Shown piece after piece: positions 1 to 6,113 of a stretch of 8,761 nt of DNA (positions within the stretch are counted from its first letter, which is position 1; each line of letters begins with the position of its first letter). The notes below the pieces were generated by a model. It searched no databases. It was not told the origin of the DNA and was given only the letters and a program-made list of their open reading frames with translations. Source of the stretch: an uncultured Eubacterium sp. (lineage in GTDB: Bacteria > Bacillota > Clostridia > Lachnospirales > Lachnospiraceae); contig CAJOOU010000125.1 in NCBI GenBank assembly GCA_905236735.1, positions 1-8,761 of the forward strand, given 5' to 3'. A program made the position numbers and the translations under genes.

Positions 1-330
1 CTTGTCCGTAAGTTTTCGAGACTTGAGGCGGGCAAGGTAAATCTTATAGCCGGTGATGTATACGGTTCGGCATATTCCGCTATGACGGCATCGCCGGATC
101 CGGACTCGATAGACCTTACATTTGCATGGAATAATGTAAAAATAGGAATGATGGAAGCGGAAAAGGCGGTAAATATTCTTTTTGATGAAGATGCAGACAG
201 GGCAAAGGTACTTTCGGATTATGAAAACAAACAAAACAGCGTATATTCGGCAGCGGCGAGAGGCTGTGTGGATGCTGTAATAGAGCCGGAAGAAACCAGA
301 AAGCACCTGATAATGGCGTTTTCGATATAG
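1..330 (+). CDS. Acyl-CoA carboxyltransferase subunit (methylmalonyl-CoA decarboxylase alpha / PccB-like), C-terminal part
   Basis: Frame 1 is open from the first base and ends at TAG 328-330, giving the last 109 residues of a protein that starts upstream of the window. The fragment resembles the C-terminal crotonase-fold half of biotin-dependent acyl-CoA carboxyltransferases (MmdA, PccB, GcdA families). It has a YGSAY segment at the place of the usual YGGAY, then FAW, an amphipathic stretch around GMMEAEKAVNILF, and the typical closing pattern AAARGCVDAVIEPEETRK. In the family this subunit moves CO2 between an acyl-CoA and the biotin of a carrier protein in the cytoplasm. The next genes encode exactly the partners of a Na+-pumping methylmalonyl-CoA-type decarboxylase, which supports the call. 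Full family members are roughly 450-520 residues, so most of the protein is missing here. The acyl-CoA substrate (methylmalonyl-, malonyl- or glutaconyl-CoA) cannot be decided from this end. Confidence 0.85.
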   Translation, partial: LVRKFSRLEAGKVNLIAGDVYGSAYSAMTASPDPDSIDLTFAWNNVKIGMMEAEKAVNILFDEDADRAKVLSDYENKQNSVYSAAARGCVDAVIEPEETRKHLIMAFSI

Positions 331-340
331 GAGGTAGGAT

Positions 341-622
341 ATGACAACTGTTACTCAGGCGGGATTTAACACCCTGCTTGGCATGGGAACCGTATTTATT
401 GTACTTATCCTTATGTCATTTATTATCCGGTGTTTTAAGCTGATTCCGTTAATAGAGGAAATTATAAGCAAAAAACCGGAGGTTGAAGCAGAAAAGACAA
501 AGGAGTCTGCTTTGCCTGCTGAAGATACTGAAATTGTTGCGGTTATAGCGGCAGCCGTGGCGGCGGCAGAAGGTGTGGCGACGGACAGCTTTGTTGTTAG
601 AAATATTAAGAGAAGAGTATAG
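341..622 (+). CDS. oadG: OadG-family sodium-pump decarboxylase small membrane subunit (gamma/delta)
   Basis: This 93-residue protein starts at ATG 341, behind AGGAGGT at 330-336 and 10 nt after the upstream stop. It has one N-terminal membrane helix (about residues 11-29), a charged, flexible Lys/Glu linker (about 43-64), and a C-terminal segment EIVAVIAAAVAAAEG (64-78) followed by SFVVRNIKRR. This layout is typical of the OadG / MmdD / GcdD-type small subunit. In the family the helix binds the beta subunit and the C-terminal tail docks the carboxyltransferase and biotin carrier, so it assembles the complex at the membrane. Its place between the CoA carboxyltransferase and the biotin carrier matches known methylmalonyl-CoA decarboxylase clusters. 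The family is poorly conserved in sequence, so the call rests on size, topology, the C-terminal pattern and neighbours together. Confidence 0.88.
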   Translation: MTTVTQAGFNTLLGMGTVFIVLILMSFIIRCFKLIPLIEEIISKKPEVEAEKTKESALPAEDTEIVAVIAAAVAAAEGVATDSFVVRNIKRRV

Positions 623-644
623 TTACTTAATTAAGGAGGACGAA

Positions 645-992
645 ATGAAAAATTATACCATAACGGTAAACGGTAATGTATATGATGTAACTGTGGAAGA
701 AAAAGGAGGAGCCGTAGCACCGGCTGCGCCTGCTTTGGCTGCACCTGCAAGGGCTGCTGCGCCTGCAGGAGGGGCCGGAGCCGTGTCTTTAAGTGCCAAG
801 GCTGCCGGTAAGGTGGTAGATATTATGACAAGTGTGGGAAGCAGTGTTAAAAAGGGTGATGCTGTGATAATGCTTGAGATAATGAAGATGGAGACCCCGG
901 TTGTGGCTGAGGCTGACGGTGTTATAGCTTCGATAGCCGTAACAAAGGGCCAGGCGGTATCTGCCGGAGACCTGCTTCTGACAATGAACTAA
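645..992 (+). CDS. Free-standing biotin carboxyl carrier protein of the decarboxylase
   Basis: The protein has 115 residues. I chose ATG 645 because TTAAGGAGG lies directly upstream (631-639) and an earlier in-frame ATG at 573 would overlap the previous gene and add unrelated residues. Residues 1-20 form a short N-terminal beta segment (YTITVNGNVYDVTVEE). Residues 22-48 are an Ala/Pro/Gly-rich flexible linker. Residues 49-115 are a biotinyl/lipoyl domain with the biotin site EIMKMET, in which K81 lies 34 residues before the C-terminus, as is usual. By family knowledge the biotin on K81 carries CO2 from the carboxyltransferase to the membrane beta subunit, where decarboxylation drives Na+ export. 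The usual motif is EAMKM; here Ile replaces Ala two residues before the lysine. It corresponds to MmdC/GcdC-type gamma subunits, and it is the only biotin domain in the window, so both carboxyltransferases may use it. Confidence 0.95.
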   Translation: MKNYTITVNGNVYDVTVEEKGGAVAPAAPALAAPARAAAPAGGAGAVSLSAKAAGKVVDIMTSVGSSVKKGDAVIMLEIMKMETPVVAEADGVIASIAVTKGQAVSAGDLLLTMN

Positions 993-1003
993 GGGAGGGC
1001 TCT

Positions 1004-2152
1004 ATGGCAAATTTTGGAGAAACAGTTACAAACCTGCTGGGGCAGACCGCATTTGCCAACCTTTACTGGGGCAATTATATAATGATAGTGGTTGCCTGTG
1101 TATTTTTGTATCTGGCAATAAAAAAGGGATATGAACCCCTCCTTCTGGTACCTATTGCCTTCGGTATGCTTCTGGTAAATATTTACCCCGATATAATGGC
1201 TGCACCGGAAAATCAGGCTAACGGAGTGGGCGGACTTTTGCATTATTTTTACCTGCTTGATGAGTGGTCTGTTCTGCCGTCACTTATCTTCCTCGGAGTA
1301 GGAGCAATGACGGATTTCAGACCCCTTATTGCCAATCCTATAAGCTTTCTTTTGGGAGCGGCTGCCCAGTTCGGTATATTTACAGCCTATCTTCTGGCAA
1401 TAGTTATGGGATTTGGAGGAGAAGGAGCTGCAGCCGTATCAATCATAGGAGGAGCCGACGGCCCGACATCTATTTTCCTTGCCGGCAAGCTTGGACAGAC
1501 GGACCTTATGGGTCCGATAGCGGTGGCAGCGTATTCTTATATGTCGCTTGTACCGATAATCCAGCCGCCAATTATGAAGGCTCTCACCACCAAAAAAGAG
1601 AGGGCGATTAAGATGGGACAGCTGAGAGAGGTCTCAAGGCTTGAAGCTATTCTCTTTCCTATAATAGTTACGATAGTCGTGTGTATGATTCTGCCGACGA
1701 CGGCTCCTTTGGTTGGAATGCTTATGCTGGGCAATCTGTTCAGGGAGTGCGGAGTCGTAAAGCAGCTTTCGGAGACCGCGTCAAATGCGCTTATGTACAT
1801 TGTCGTAATACTTTTGGGTACTTCTGTCGGAGCATCTACGAGTGCAGAGGCTTTTCTTAAACTGACAACACTCAAGATTGTGGTGCTCGGACTTGTGGCC
1901 TTTGCCTTTGGTACGGCGGCCGGAGTGCTTTTCGGAAAGCTTCTGTGCCATCTGACAGGAGGGAAAATCAATCCTCTTATCGGTTCGGCCGGAGTTTCGG
2001 CAGTGCCGATGGCTGCAAGGGTATCTCAGAAGGTCGGCGCAGAGGAAGATCCGACAAATTTTTTGCTTATGCATGCTATGGGGCCCAATGTGGCAGGTGT
2101 AATAGGTACAGCCATAGCGGCCGGAGTGTTTATGGCAATTTTTGGAGTATAG
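1004..2152 (+). CDS. oadB: Sodium ion-translocating decarboxylase beta subunit
   Basis: This 382-residue, very hydrophobic multi-pass protein decarboxylates carboxybiotin and exports Na+ (OadB/MmdB/GcdB family). ATG 1004 follows GGGAGG and lies 11 nt after the biotin carrier stop. Two family signatures are clear. The first is IIGGADGPTSIFL, with D152 at the place of the essential Asp203 of Klebsiella OadB, followed by the AYSYM segment (Y179). The second is NPLIG-SAGVSAVPMAARVS, then HAMGPN. Aligned by eye, N323, G327, S332, R339 and N362 match Klebsiella N373, G377, S382, R389 and N412, residues that published mutagenesis links to Na+ or proton handling. The length is closer to Veillonella MmdB and GcdB (about 375) than to Klebsiella OadB (about 433). 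That fits an acyl-CoA decarboxylase-type complex. No truncation or frameshift is seen, so the pump looks functional. Confidence 0.97.
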   Translation: MANFGETVTNLLGQTAFANLYWGNYIMIVVACVFLYLAIKKGYEPLLLVPIAFGMLLVNIYPDIMAAPENQANGVGGLLHYFYLLDEWSVLPSLIFLGVGAMTDFRPLIANPISFLLGAAAQFGIFTAYLLAIVMGFGGEGAAAVSIIGGADGPTSIFLAGKLGQTDLMGPIAVAAYSYMSLVPIIQPPIMKALTTKKERAIKMGQLREVSRLEAILFPIIVTIVVCMILPTTAPLVGMLMLGNLFRECGVVKQLSETASNALMYIVVILLGTSVGASTSAEAFLKLTTLKIVVLGLVAFAFGTAAGVLFGKLLCHLTGGKINPLIGSAGVSAVPMAARVSQKVGAEEDPTNFLLMHAMGPNVAGVIGTAIAAGVFMAIFGV

Positions 2153-2173
2153 TTAAATAAACAGGAGATTAAA

Positions 2174-3577
2174 ATGGGTAAACTTAAAATAACGGAAACG
2201 GTGCTCAGGGATGCTCATCAGTCGCTTATGGCGACCAGGATGACTACAGAGCAGATGCTTCCAATTGTAGATAAAATGGACAAGGCAGGATATCATGCGG
2301 TGGAATGCTGGGGAGGAGCGACATTTGATGCATCTTTGCGCTTCCTTAAAGAAGATCCGTGGGATAGGTTAAGGAAGCTTAGGGACGGGTTTAAAAATAC
2401 AAAGCTTCAGATGCTTTTCAGGGGGCAGAATATCCTCGGATACAATCATTACGCCGATGATGTGGTGGAATATTTTGTACAGAAGTCTCTTGCAAACGGT
2501 ATAGATATTATCCGTATATTTGACTGCCTTAACGACCTCAGAAATCTGCAGACCGCCGTAAATGCTTGTAAAAAAGAGGGTGGTCATTCGCAGATTGCGC
2601 TTTCATATACCCTGGGTGATGCATATACTCTTGAATACTGGGTGGATGTGGCAAAGAGAATCGAAGATATGGGAGCAGACTCCATATGTATTAAGGATAT
2701 GGCGGGACTTTTGGTACCGTATGAGGCGGAGAGGCTTGTGAAGGCTCTCAAGGAAAATGTATCTCTCCCCATAGAGCTTCATACCCACTATACCAGCGGG
2801 GTGGCCTCAATGAGTGTGCTTAAGGCGGTCGAGGCAGGTGTAGATATAGTGGATACGGCTATATCGCCCCGTGCTCTCGGTACATCACAGCCGGCGACGG
2901 AGGTAATAGCGGAGACATTTAAAGAGACGGAGTATGATACCGGGCTTGATATGGACATTCTTGCTGAAGTAAACGAGTATTTTACACCTATAAGGGAAAA
3001 GGCGATTGCGGACGGACTTATTTCGACAAAGGTGCTCGGTGTCAATATAAACACACTACGGTATCAGGTGCCGGGAGGAATGCTTTCCAATATGGTTTCG
3101 CAGCTAAAGGAACAAAATGCCGAGGACAGGTTTGAGGAGGTTCTGAAAGAGATACCGAGGGTAAGAAAAGACCTCGGTGAGCCGCCGCTCGTTACTCCTT
3201 CAAGCCAGATAGTCGGAACCCAGGCAGTTTTGAATGTACTTATGGGAGAGAGATACAAGGTGGCTCCCAAAGAGACAAAGGGCATACTTTTAGGACAGTA
3301 CGGGCAGACGGTGAAACCTTTCAATCCGGAGGTGGTAGATAAGGTGCTTGGAGAGGAAAAGGATAAGGCCATAACCTGCAGACCTGCGGATTTAATAGAG
3401 CCTCAGCTTGAGAAACTTGAAAAGGAGATGGCGGAATATAAAAAGCAGGATGAGGATGTGCTCACCTATGCGCTTTTCCCGAAACAGGCGATTGACTTTT
3501 TTGAGTTCAGACAGGCTCAGGAAACAGGGGTGGATCCGTCAGTTGCCGATAAGAATATCGGAGCTTATCCTGTGTAG
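2174..3577 (+). CDS. oadA: Oxaloacetate decarboxylase alpha / pyruvate carboxylase subunit B carboxyltransferase, no biotin domain
   Basis: This 467-residue protein starts at ATG 2174 behind ACAGGAG, 21 nt after the oadB stop. It is an HMGL-like TIM barrel of the 2-oxoacid carboxyltransferase family. Visible motifs are the start ETVLRDAHQS with metal-ligand D13, GGATFD, FRGQN (pyruvate pocket), RIFDCLND, IKDMAG with the metal-bridging K174, and HTHYTSG with metal ligands H203 and H205. The PYC/OADA C-terminal region follows and the protein ends at AYPV. It transfers CO2 between biotin and oxaloacetate/pyruvate. Klebsiella OadA (about 596 residues) continues into a Pro/Ala linker and biotin domain. 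Here the protein stops before that, so it must use a separate carrier, most simply the one encoded at 645-992. It is the second carboxyltransferase in the operon and belongs to a different family from the CoA-type enzyme at the left edge. A 5S transcarboxylase-like role is the main alternative. Confidence 0.93.
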   Translation: MGKLKITETVLRDAHQSLMATRMTTEQMLPIVDKMDKAGYHAVECWGGATFDASLRFLKEDPWDRLRKLRDGFKNTKLQMLFRGQNILGYNHYADDVVEYFVQKSLANGIDIIRIFDCLNDLRNLQTAVNACKKEGGHSQIALSYTLGDAYTLEYWVDVAKRIEDMGADSICIKDMAGLLVPYEAERLVKALKENVSLPIELHTHYTSGVASMSVLKAVEAGVDIVDTAISPRALGTSQPATEVIAETFKETEYDTGLDMDILAEVNEYFTPIREKAIADGLISTKVLGVNINTLRYQVPGGMLSNMVSQLKEQNAEDRFEEVLKEIPRVRKDLGEPPLVTPSSQIVGTQAVLNVLMGERYKVAPKETKGILLGQYGQTVKPFNPEVVDKVLGEEKDKAITCRPADLIEPQLEKLEKEMAEYKKQDEDVLTYALFPKQAIDFFEFRQAQETGVDPSVADKNIGAYPV

Positions 3578-3626
3578 CGTTATATTAACCGCTGCGGCTT
3601 TGCTGATAAATAAGCAGACGGTATGC

Positions 3627-3655
3627 TTGCCTATGAAACGCCTTTGTGTTATTCT
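3627..3655 (+). promoter_or_regulatory. Weak candidate sigma-A promoter for the SDR gene
   Basis: The 115-nt gap between the decarboxylase operon and the SDR gene holds TTGCCT (3627-3632) and TATTCT (3650-3655) at 17-nt spacing, each matching the consensus at 4 of 6 positions. It would start transcription about 30 nt before the SDR start codon. There is no convincing terminator in this gap, so the SDR could equally be read through from upstream. A match of this quality could be chance. Confidence 0.25.
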
Positions 3656-3692
3656 GTTTAAGTTGGGAATTTTAAACAGGAGGTAATTTGTA

Positions 3693-4454
3693 ATGAAGTT
3701 ACTTGAAGGCAAAGTTGCTGTCATCACCGGTGCCGGAAGCGGTATCGGAAAGAAAACTGCGGAGATTTTTGCTGCCGAGGGTGCCAACCTCGTAATAGCG
3801 GCAAGAAGAATCGAAAAACTCGAGGAGACCGCCAGGGAGGCGGAAAAAAGCGGAGCTGAGGTTTTGTGCGTCAGTGCAGATGTGAGTAAAGAAGAGGACT
3901 GTGTAAACATTTTTAAACAGGCATATGAGAAATTCGGAAAAATCGATATTCTCGTAAATAATGCCGGAATGGCAGATAAACACAGACCGATAAACAGGTG
4001 TGACACCGATTGGTGGAAAACAGTCTGCGAGACAAATCAGGATTCCATCTATTATATGATGAGAGAAGCAATCAGCTATATGGAAAAAGCCGGCAGCGGG
4101 GCAATAGTAAATATTTCGTCCATTGGCGGAGTGTTTGGAAGCAGCGGTATCTCATACAGCGCATCAAAGGCGGCTGTTATAGGTATGACAAAGAATGTGG
4201 CAATACAGTTTGCGGGAAAGGGCATCAGATGTAATGCAGTCTGCCCGGGTCCTACACCTACGGACTTAAATACACCTGAGCAGCTTGCAACCTTCGATAA
4301 GGAGTTTGCTGACAAGTGTGCAGACCATATGGATATGTCCGTTCCGGAAGCGAGCGCAGAAGATCAGGCAAATGCTATTCTTTTCTTCTCCTGCGATATG
4401 TCAAAATCAGTGACAGGACAGATTCTGGTTGTCGATAACGGATGTACATTATAG
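3693..4454 (+). CDS. Short-chain dehydrogenase/reductase (SDR, FabG-like), substrate unknown
   Basis: This 253-residue classical SDR starts at ATG 3693 behind ACAGGAGGT (3676-3684). It shows the cofactor motif TGAGSGIG (12-19), R38 and R39 after the second strand (suggesting NADP(H)), D63 in ADVS, NNAG (89-92), and a full catalytic tetrad: N115, S142, Y155 and K159 (YSASK). CPGPTPTDL follows near 184-192 and the C-terminus has the usual TGQILVVDNG. It is an intact cytoplasmic oxidoreductase acting on a hydroxyl/keto group. It resembles 3-oxoacyl-ACP reductase, acetoacetyl-CoA reductase, 7-alpha-hydroxysteroid dehydrogenase and many sugar or alcohol dehydrogenases; the sequence alone does not choose between them. 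It lies 115 nt downstream of the carboxyltransferase gene and just before a terminator. No fatty-acid synthesis genes are nearby, so a FabG role in the main pathway is not favoured by context. Confidence 0.92.
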   Translation: MKLLEGKVAVITGAGSGIGKKTAEIFAAEGANLVIAARRIEKLEETAREAEKSGAEVLCVSADVSKEEDCVNIFKQAYEKFGKIDILVNNAGMADKHRPINRCDTDWWKTVCETNQDSIYYMMREAISYMEKAGSGAIVNISSIGGVFGSSGISYSASKAAVIGMTKNVAIQFAGKGIRCNAVCPGPTPTDLNTPEQLATFDKEFADKCADHMDMSVPEASAEDQANAILFFSCDMSKSVTGQILVVDNGCTL

Positions 4455-4471
4455 TTATATAACCAAATATT

Positions 4472-4512
4472 TCGGGCTGCCATAACATACGGTTATGGTG
4501 GCCTGATTTTTT
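4472..4512 (+). terminator. Rho-independent terminator after the SDR gene
   Basis: A long hairpin lies 17 nt after the SDR stop. CCATAAC (4480-4486) pairs with GTTATGG (4492-4498) around a 5-nt loop. The stem continues outward through TCGGGCTG with GTGGCCTGA, including three G-U pairs, to 4472/4506. Six T residues (4507-4512) follow directly. It should end transcripts from the decarboxylase/SDR region before gdhA. Confidence 0.88.
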
Positions 4513-4545
4513 ATGAAAAAAAGTTAGATTTATCACTTTAAAGCA

Positions 4546-4575
4546 TTGACACCTATCATATCCCTGTCGTAAAAT
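4546..4575 (+). promoter_or_regulatory. Sigma-A promoter of gdhA
   Basis: A perfect -35 TTGACA (4546-4551) and a -10 TAAAAT (4570-4575, one mismatch) are separated by 18 nt. The promoter lies just after the SDR terminator and about 60 nt before the gdhA start codon, giving a predicted leader of about 55 nt. No clear operator or riboswitch fold was seen in the leader. Confidence 0.72.
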
Positions 4576-4636
4576 CAGTATTGTGTAAAAAGTTTGATGG
4601 AAGCAGTTTATAAAGTAAATGATAAGGAGAAAAAAC

Positions 4637-5971
4637 ATGAGCTATGTTGATGAAGTGCTCGAGGTAGTACGAGCAAAAAACGCAGATCAGCCTGAATTTT
4701 TACAGGCAGTTGAGGAAGTTCTTGATTCACTTCGCCCGGTAATTGAGGCAAATGAGGAGCTTTATAAGAAGCAGGCCATCTTAGAGAGAATAACAGAGCC
4801 TGACAGACAGATTATGTTCAGGGTTCCATGGGTGGATGATAACGGACAGGTACAGGTAAACAGAGGTTTCAGAGTGCAGTTTAACAATGCAATCGGACCA
4901 TACAAGGGAGGCCTCAGACTTCACCCTTCTGTAAACCTTGGTATTATTAAGTTCCTTGGATTTGAACAGATTTTCAAGAATTCCCTTACAGGACTTCCGA
5001 TCGGCGGAGGTAAGGGTGGAAGCGATTTCGACCCTAAAGGAAAATCAGACAGAGAGATTATGGCATTCTGCCAGAGTTTTATGACAGAGCTTTGCAAATA
5101 CATCGGAGCTGATACCGATGTACCGGCAGGTGATATAGGAACAGGCGCAAGAGAAATCGGATACATGTTCGGACAGTACAAGAGAATTCGCGGTATGTTC
5201 GAAGGAGTTCTTACAGGAAAGGGACTTACATACGGCGGCTCACTTGCGAGAACACAGGCTACAGGATATGGAGTACTCTATCTTACAGAGGAACTTTTAA
5301 AGTGCCACGGTGAGGATATTAAAGGCAAGACAGTATGCATTTCAGGTTCAGGTAATGTTGCCATCTACGCAGTGGAAAAGGCACAGCAGCTCGGAGCAAA
5401 GGTAGTAACCGTTTCTGATTCTACAGGATGGATTCACGATCCGGAAGGAATTGATGTAGAGCTTCTTAAGGAGATTAAGGAAGTTAAGCGTGCACGCCTT
5501 ACAGAGTATGCGGCTGCAAGAAAGAGCGCAGAATATCATGAAGGACGCGGAGTATGGCAGATTAAGTGTGATATCGCCCTTCCGTGTGCTACTCAGAATG
5601 AGCTTCTTTTAGAAGATGCCAAGCAGCTTGTTGCAAACGGAGTAAAATGTGTTTGCGAAGGCGCTAATATGCCTACAACTCTCGATGCTACAAAGTATCT
5701 CCAGGAAAACGGCGTATGGTTTGTAGGCGGTAAGGCTGCAAACGCAGGCGGTGTTGCAACTTCAGCTCTTGAGATGTCACAGAACTCAGAAAGACTCAGC
5801 TGGACATTTGAAGAAGTTGATGCAAAACTTAAGGGTATCATGGTAAATATCTATCATAACATTGATGATGCTGCCAAGCGCTACGGACATGAGGGCGACT
5901 ATGTTGCAGGTGCAAATATAGCCGGATTTGAGAAGGTCGTAGACGCTATGCTTGCCCAGGGCGTTTGCTAA
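4637..5971 (+). CDS. gdhA: NADP-type glutamate dehydrogenase
   Basis: The protein has 444 residues from ATG 4637, the usual size for hexameric bacterial GdhA. AAGGAG at 4624-4629 sits 7 nt before this ATG; an in-frame ATG at 4619 lies before the ribosome site and is unlikely to be used. It interconverts 2-oxoglutarate plus ammonium and glutamate in the cytoplasm. Key motifs are PYKGGLRLHPSVN, GLPIGGGKGG with catalytic K126, DVPAGDIG with catalytic D166, the Rossmann loop GSGNVA (237-242), EGANMPTT, and GGKAANAGGVATS. After the second Rossmann strand the sequence reads VSDSTG, like the SDSSG of NADP-specific E. coli GdhA, so an NADPH-linked, mainly ammonium-assimilating role is inferred. The gene is monocistronic between its own promoter and terminator. 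Only 3 of 26 Ile codons are ATA (my hand count), much lower than in neighbouring genes, consistent with strong expression. Confidence 0.97.
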   Translation: MSYVDEVLEVVRAKNADQPEFLQAVEEVLDSLRPVIEANEELYKKQAILERITEPDRQIMFRVPWVDDNGQVQVNRGFRVQFNNAIGPYKGGLRLHPSVNLGIIKFLGFEQIFKNSLTGLPIGGGKGGSDFDPKGKSDREIMAFCQSFMTELCKYIGADTDVPAGDIGTGAREIGYMFGQYKRIRGMFEGVLTGKGLTYGGSLARTQATGYGVLYLTEELLKCHGEDIKGKTVCISGSGNVAIYAVEKAQQLGAKVVTVSDSTGWIHDPEGIDVELLKEIKEVKRARLTEYAAARKSAEYHEGRGVWQIKCDIALPCATQNELLLEDAKQLVANGVKCVCEGANMPTTLDATKYLQENGVWFVGGKAANAGGVATSALEMSQNSERLSWTFEEVDAKLKGIMVNIYHNIDDAAKRYGHEGDYVAGANIAGFEKVVDAMLAQGVC

Positions 5972-6001
5972 TAATGATTGTCAGATAAAACGATGATTTT
6001 G

Positions 6002-6035
6002 AAAAAGCGGGAACCTTGTGTTCCTGCTTTTTTTT
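6002..6035 (+). terminator. Rho-independent terminator of gdhA
   Basis: Stem AAAAAGCGGGAAC (6002-6014) pairs with GTTCCTGCTTTTT (6020-6032), with one G-U pair and a 5-nt loop. A run of eight T residues (6028-6035) overlaps the 3' arm. It starts 30 nt after the gdhA stop and separates gdhA from the ABC transporter genes. Confidence 0.92.
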
Positions 6036-6046
6036 CTTGTAAATTC

Positions 6047-6066
6047 TTAATCTTGAAATTGATTAA
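6047..6066 (+). promoter_or_regulatory. Inverted repeat around the -35 box (candidate operator)
   Basis: TTAATC (6047-6052) and GATTAA (6061-6066) are perfect 6-nt inverted arms separated by 8 nt, which contain the -35 box TTGAAA. A dimeric regulator bound here would cover the -35 element. AT-rich arms of this length can arise by chance, so the regulatory role is inferred. Confidence 0.4.
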
Positions 6067-6081
6067 ACATGGGGGTATAAT
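6053..6081 (+). promoter_or_regulatory. Strong sigma-A promoter of the ABC transporter operon
   Basis: TTGAAA (6053-6058) and a perfect TATAAT (6076-6081) are spaced by 17 nt. The predicted start point is near 6088, about 26 nt before the ATPase start codon. Inverted repeats surround the -35 box and follow the -10 box, suggesting repressor control (see the separate entries). Confidence 0.85.
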
Positions 6082-6083
6082 GG

Positions 6084-6099
6084 GTTAGGTTAAACTAAC
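6084..6099 (+). promoter_or_regulatory. Palindrome at the transcription start (candidate operator)
   Basis: GTTAG (6084-6088) and CTAAC (6095-6099) flank a centre GTTAAA containing a self-complementary TTAA, so 14 of 16 positions are symmetric. It lies directly downstream of the -10 box and spans the expected start point. That is a common place for a repressor such as a TetR- or MarR-type protein. No regulator gene is inside the window. Confidence 0.5.
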
Positions 6100-6113
6100 A
6101 AAGGAGGCGACCT

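Noticed and set aside
573..644. Upstream in-frame start for the biotin carrier
   Set aside because: It overlaps the oadG-type gene, has no good ribosome site, and adds residues unlike the biotin-carrier family. ATG 645 follows a perfect AAGGAGG.
1264..1611. Plus-strand open frame inside oadB
   Set aside because: It lies wholly within the strongly supported beta-subunit gene in another frame, and its Arg/Ser-rich product has no family-like features.
1537..1971. Minus-strand open frame opposite oadB
   Set aside because: It is antisense to a clear gene with no ribosome site or recognisable domain; a shadow of biased codons.
3599..3618. Small hairpin (TTTGCT / AGCAGA) after the oadA-type gene as a terminator
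   Set aside because: Only six pairs with one G-U, an 8-nt loop, and no T-run after it.
3408..3686. Plus-strand open frame across the end of the oadA-type gene and the gap
   Set aside because: Mostly overlaps the carboxyltransferase in another frame, the product is unlike any domain I know, and it has no convincing start signal.
3539..4006. 155-residue minus-strand open frame opposite the SDR gene
   Set aside because: Antisense to the conserved Rossmann region of the SDR; no ribosome site or promoter noticed. Long opposite-strand frames are common in such genes.
4619..4636. Upstream in-frame ATG for gdhA
   Set aside because: The ribosome binding site AAGGAG (4624-4629) lies downstream of this ATG and correctly before ATG 4637; family length also fits the later start.
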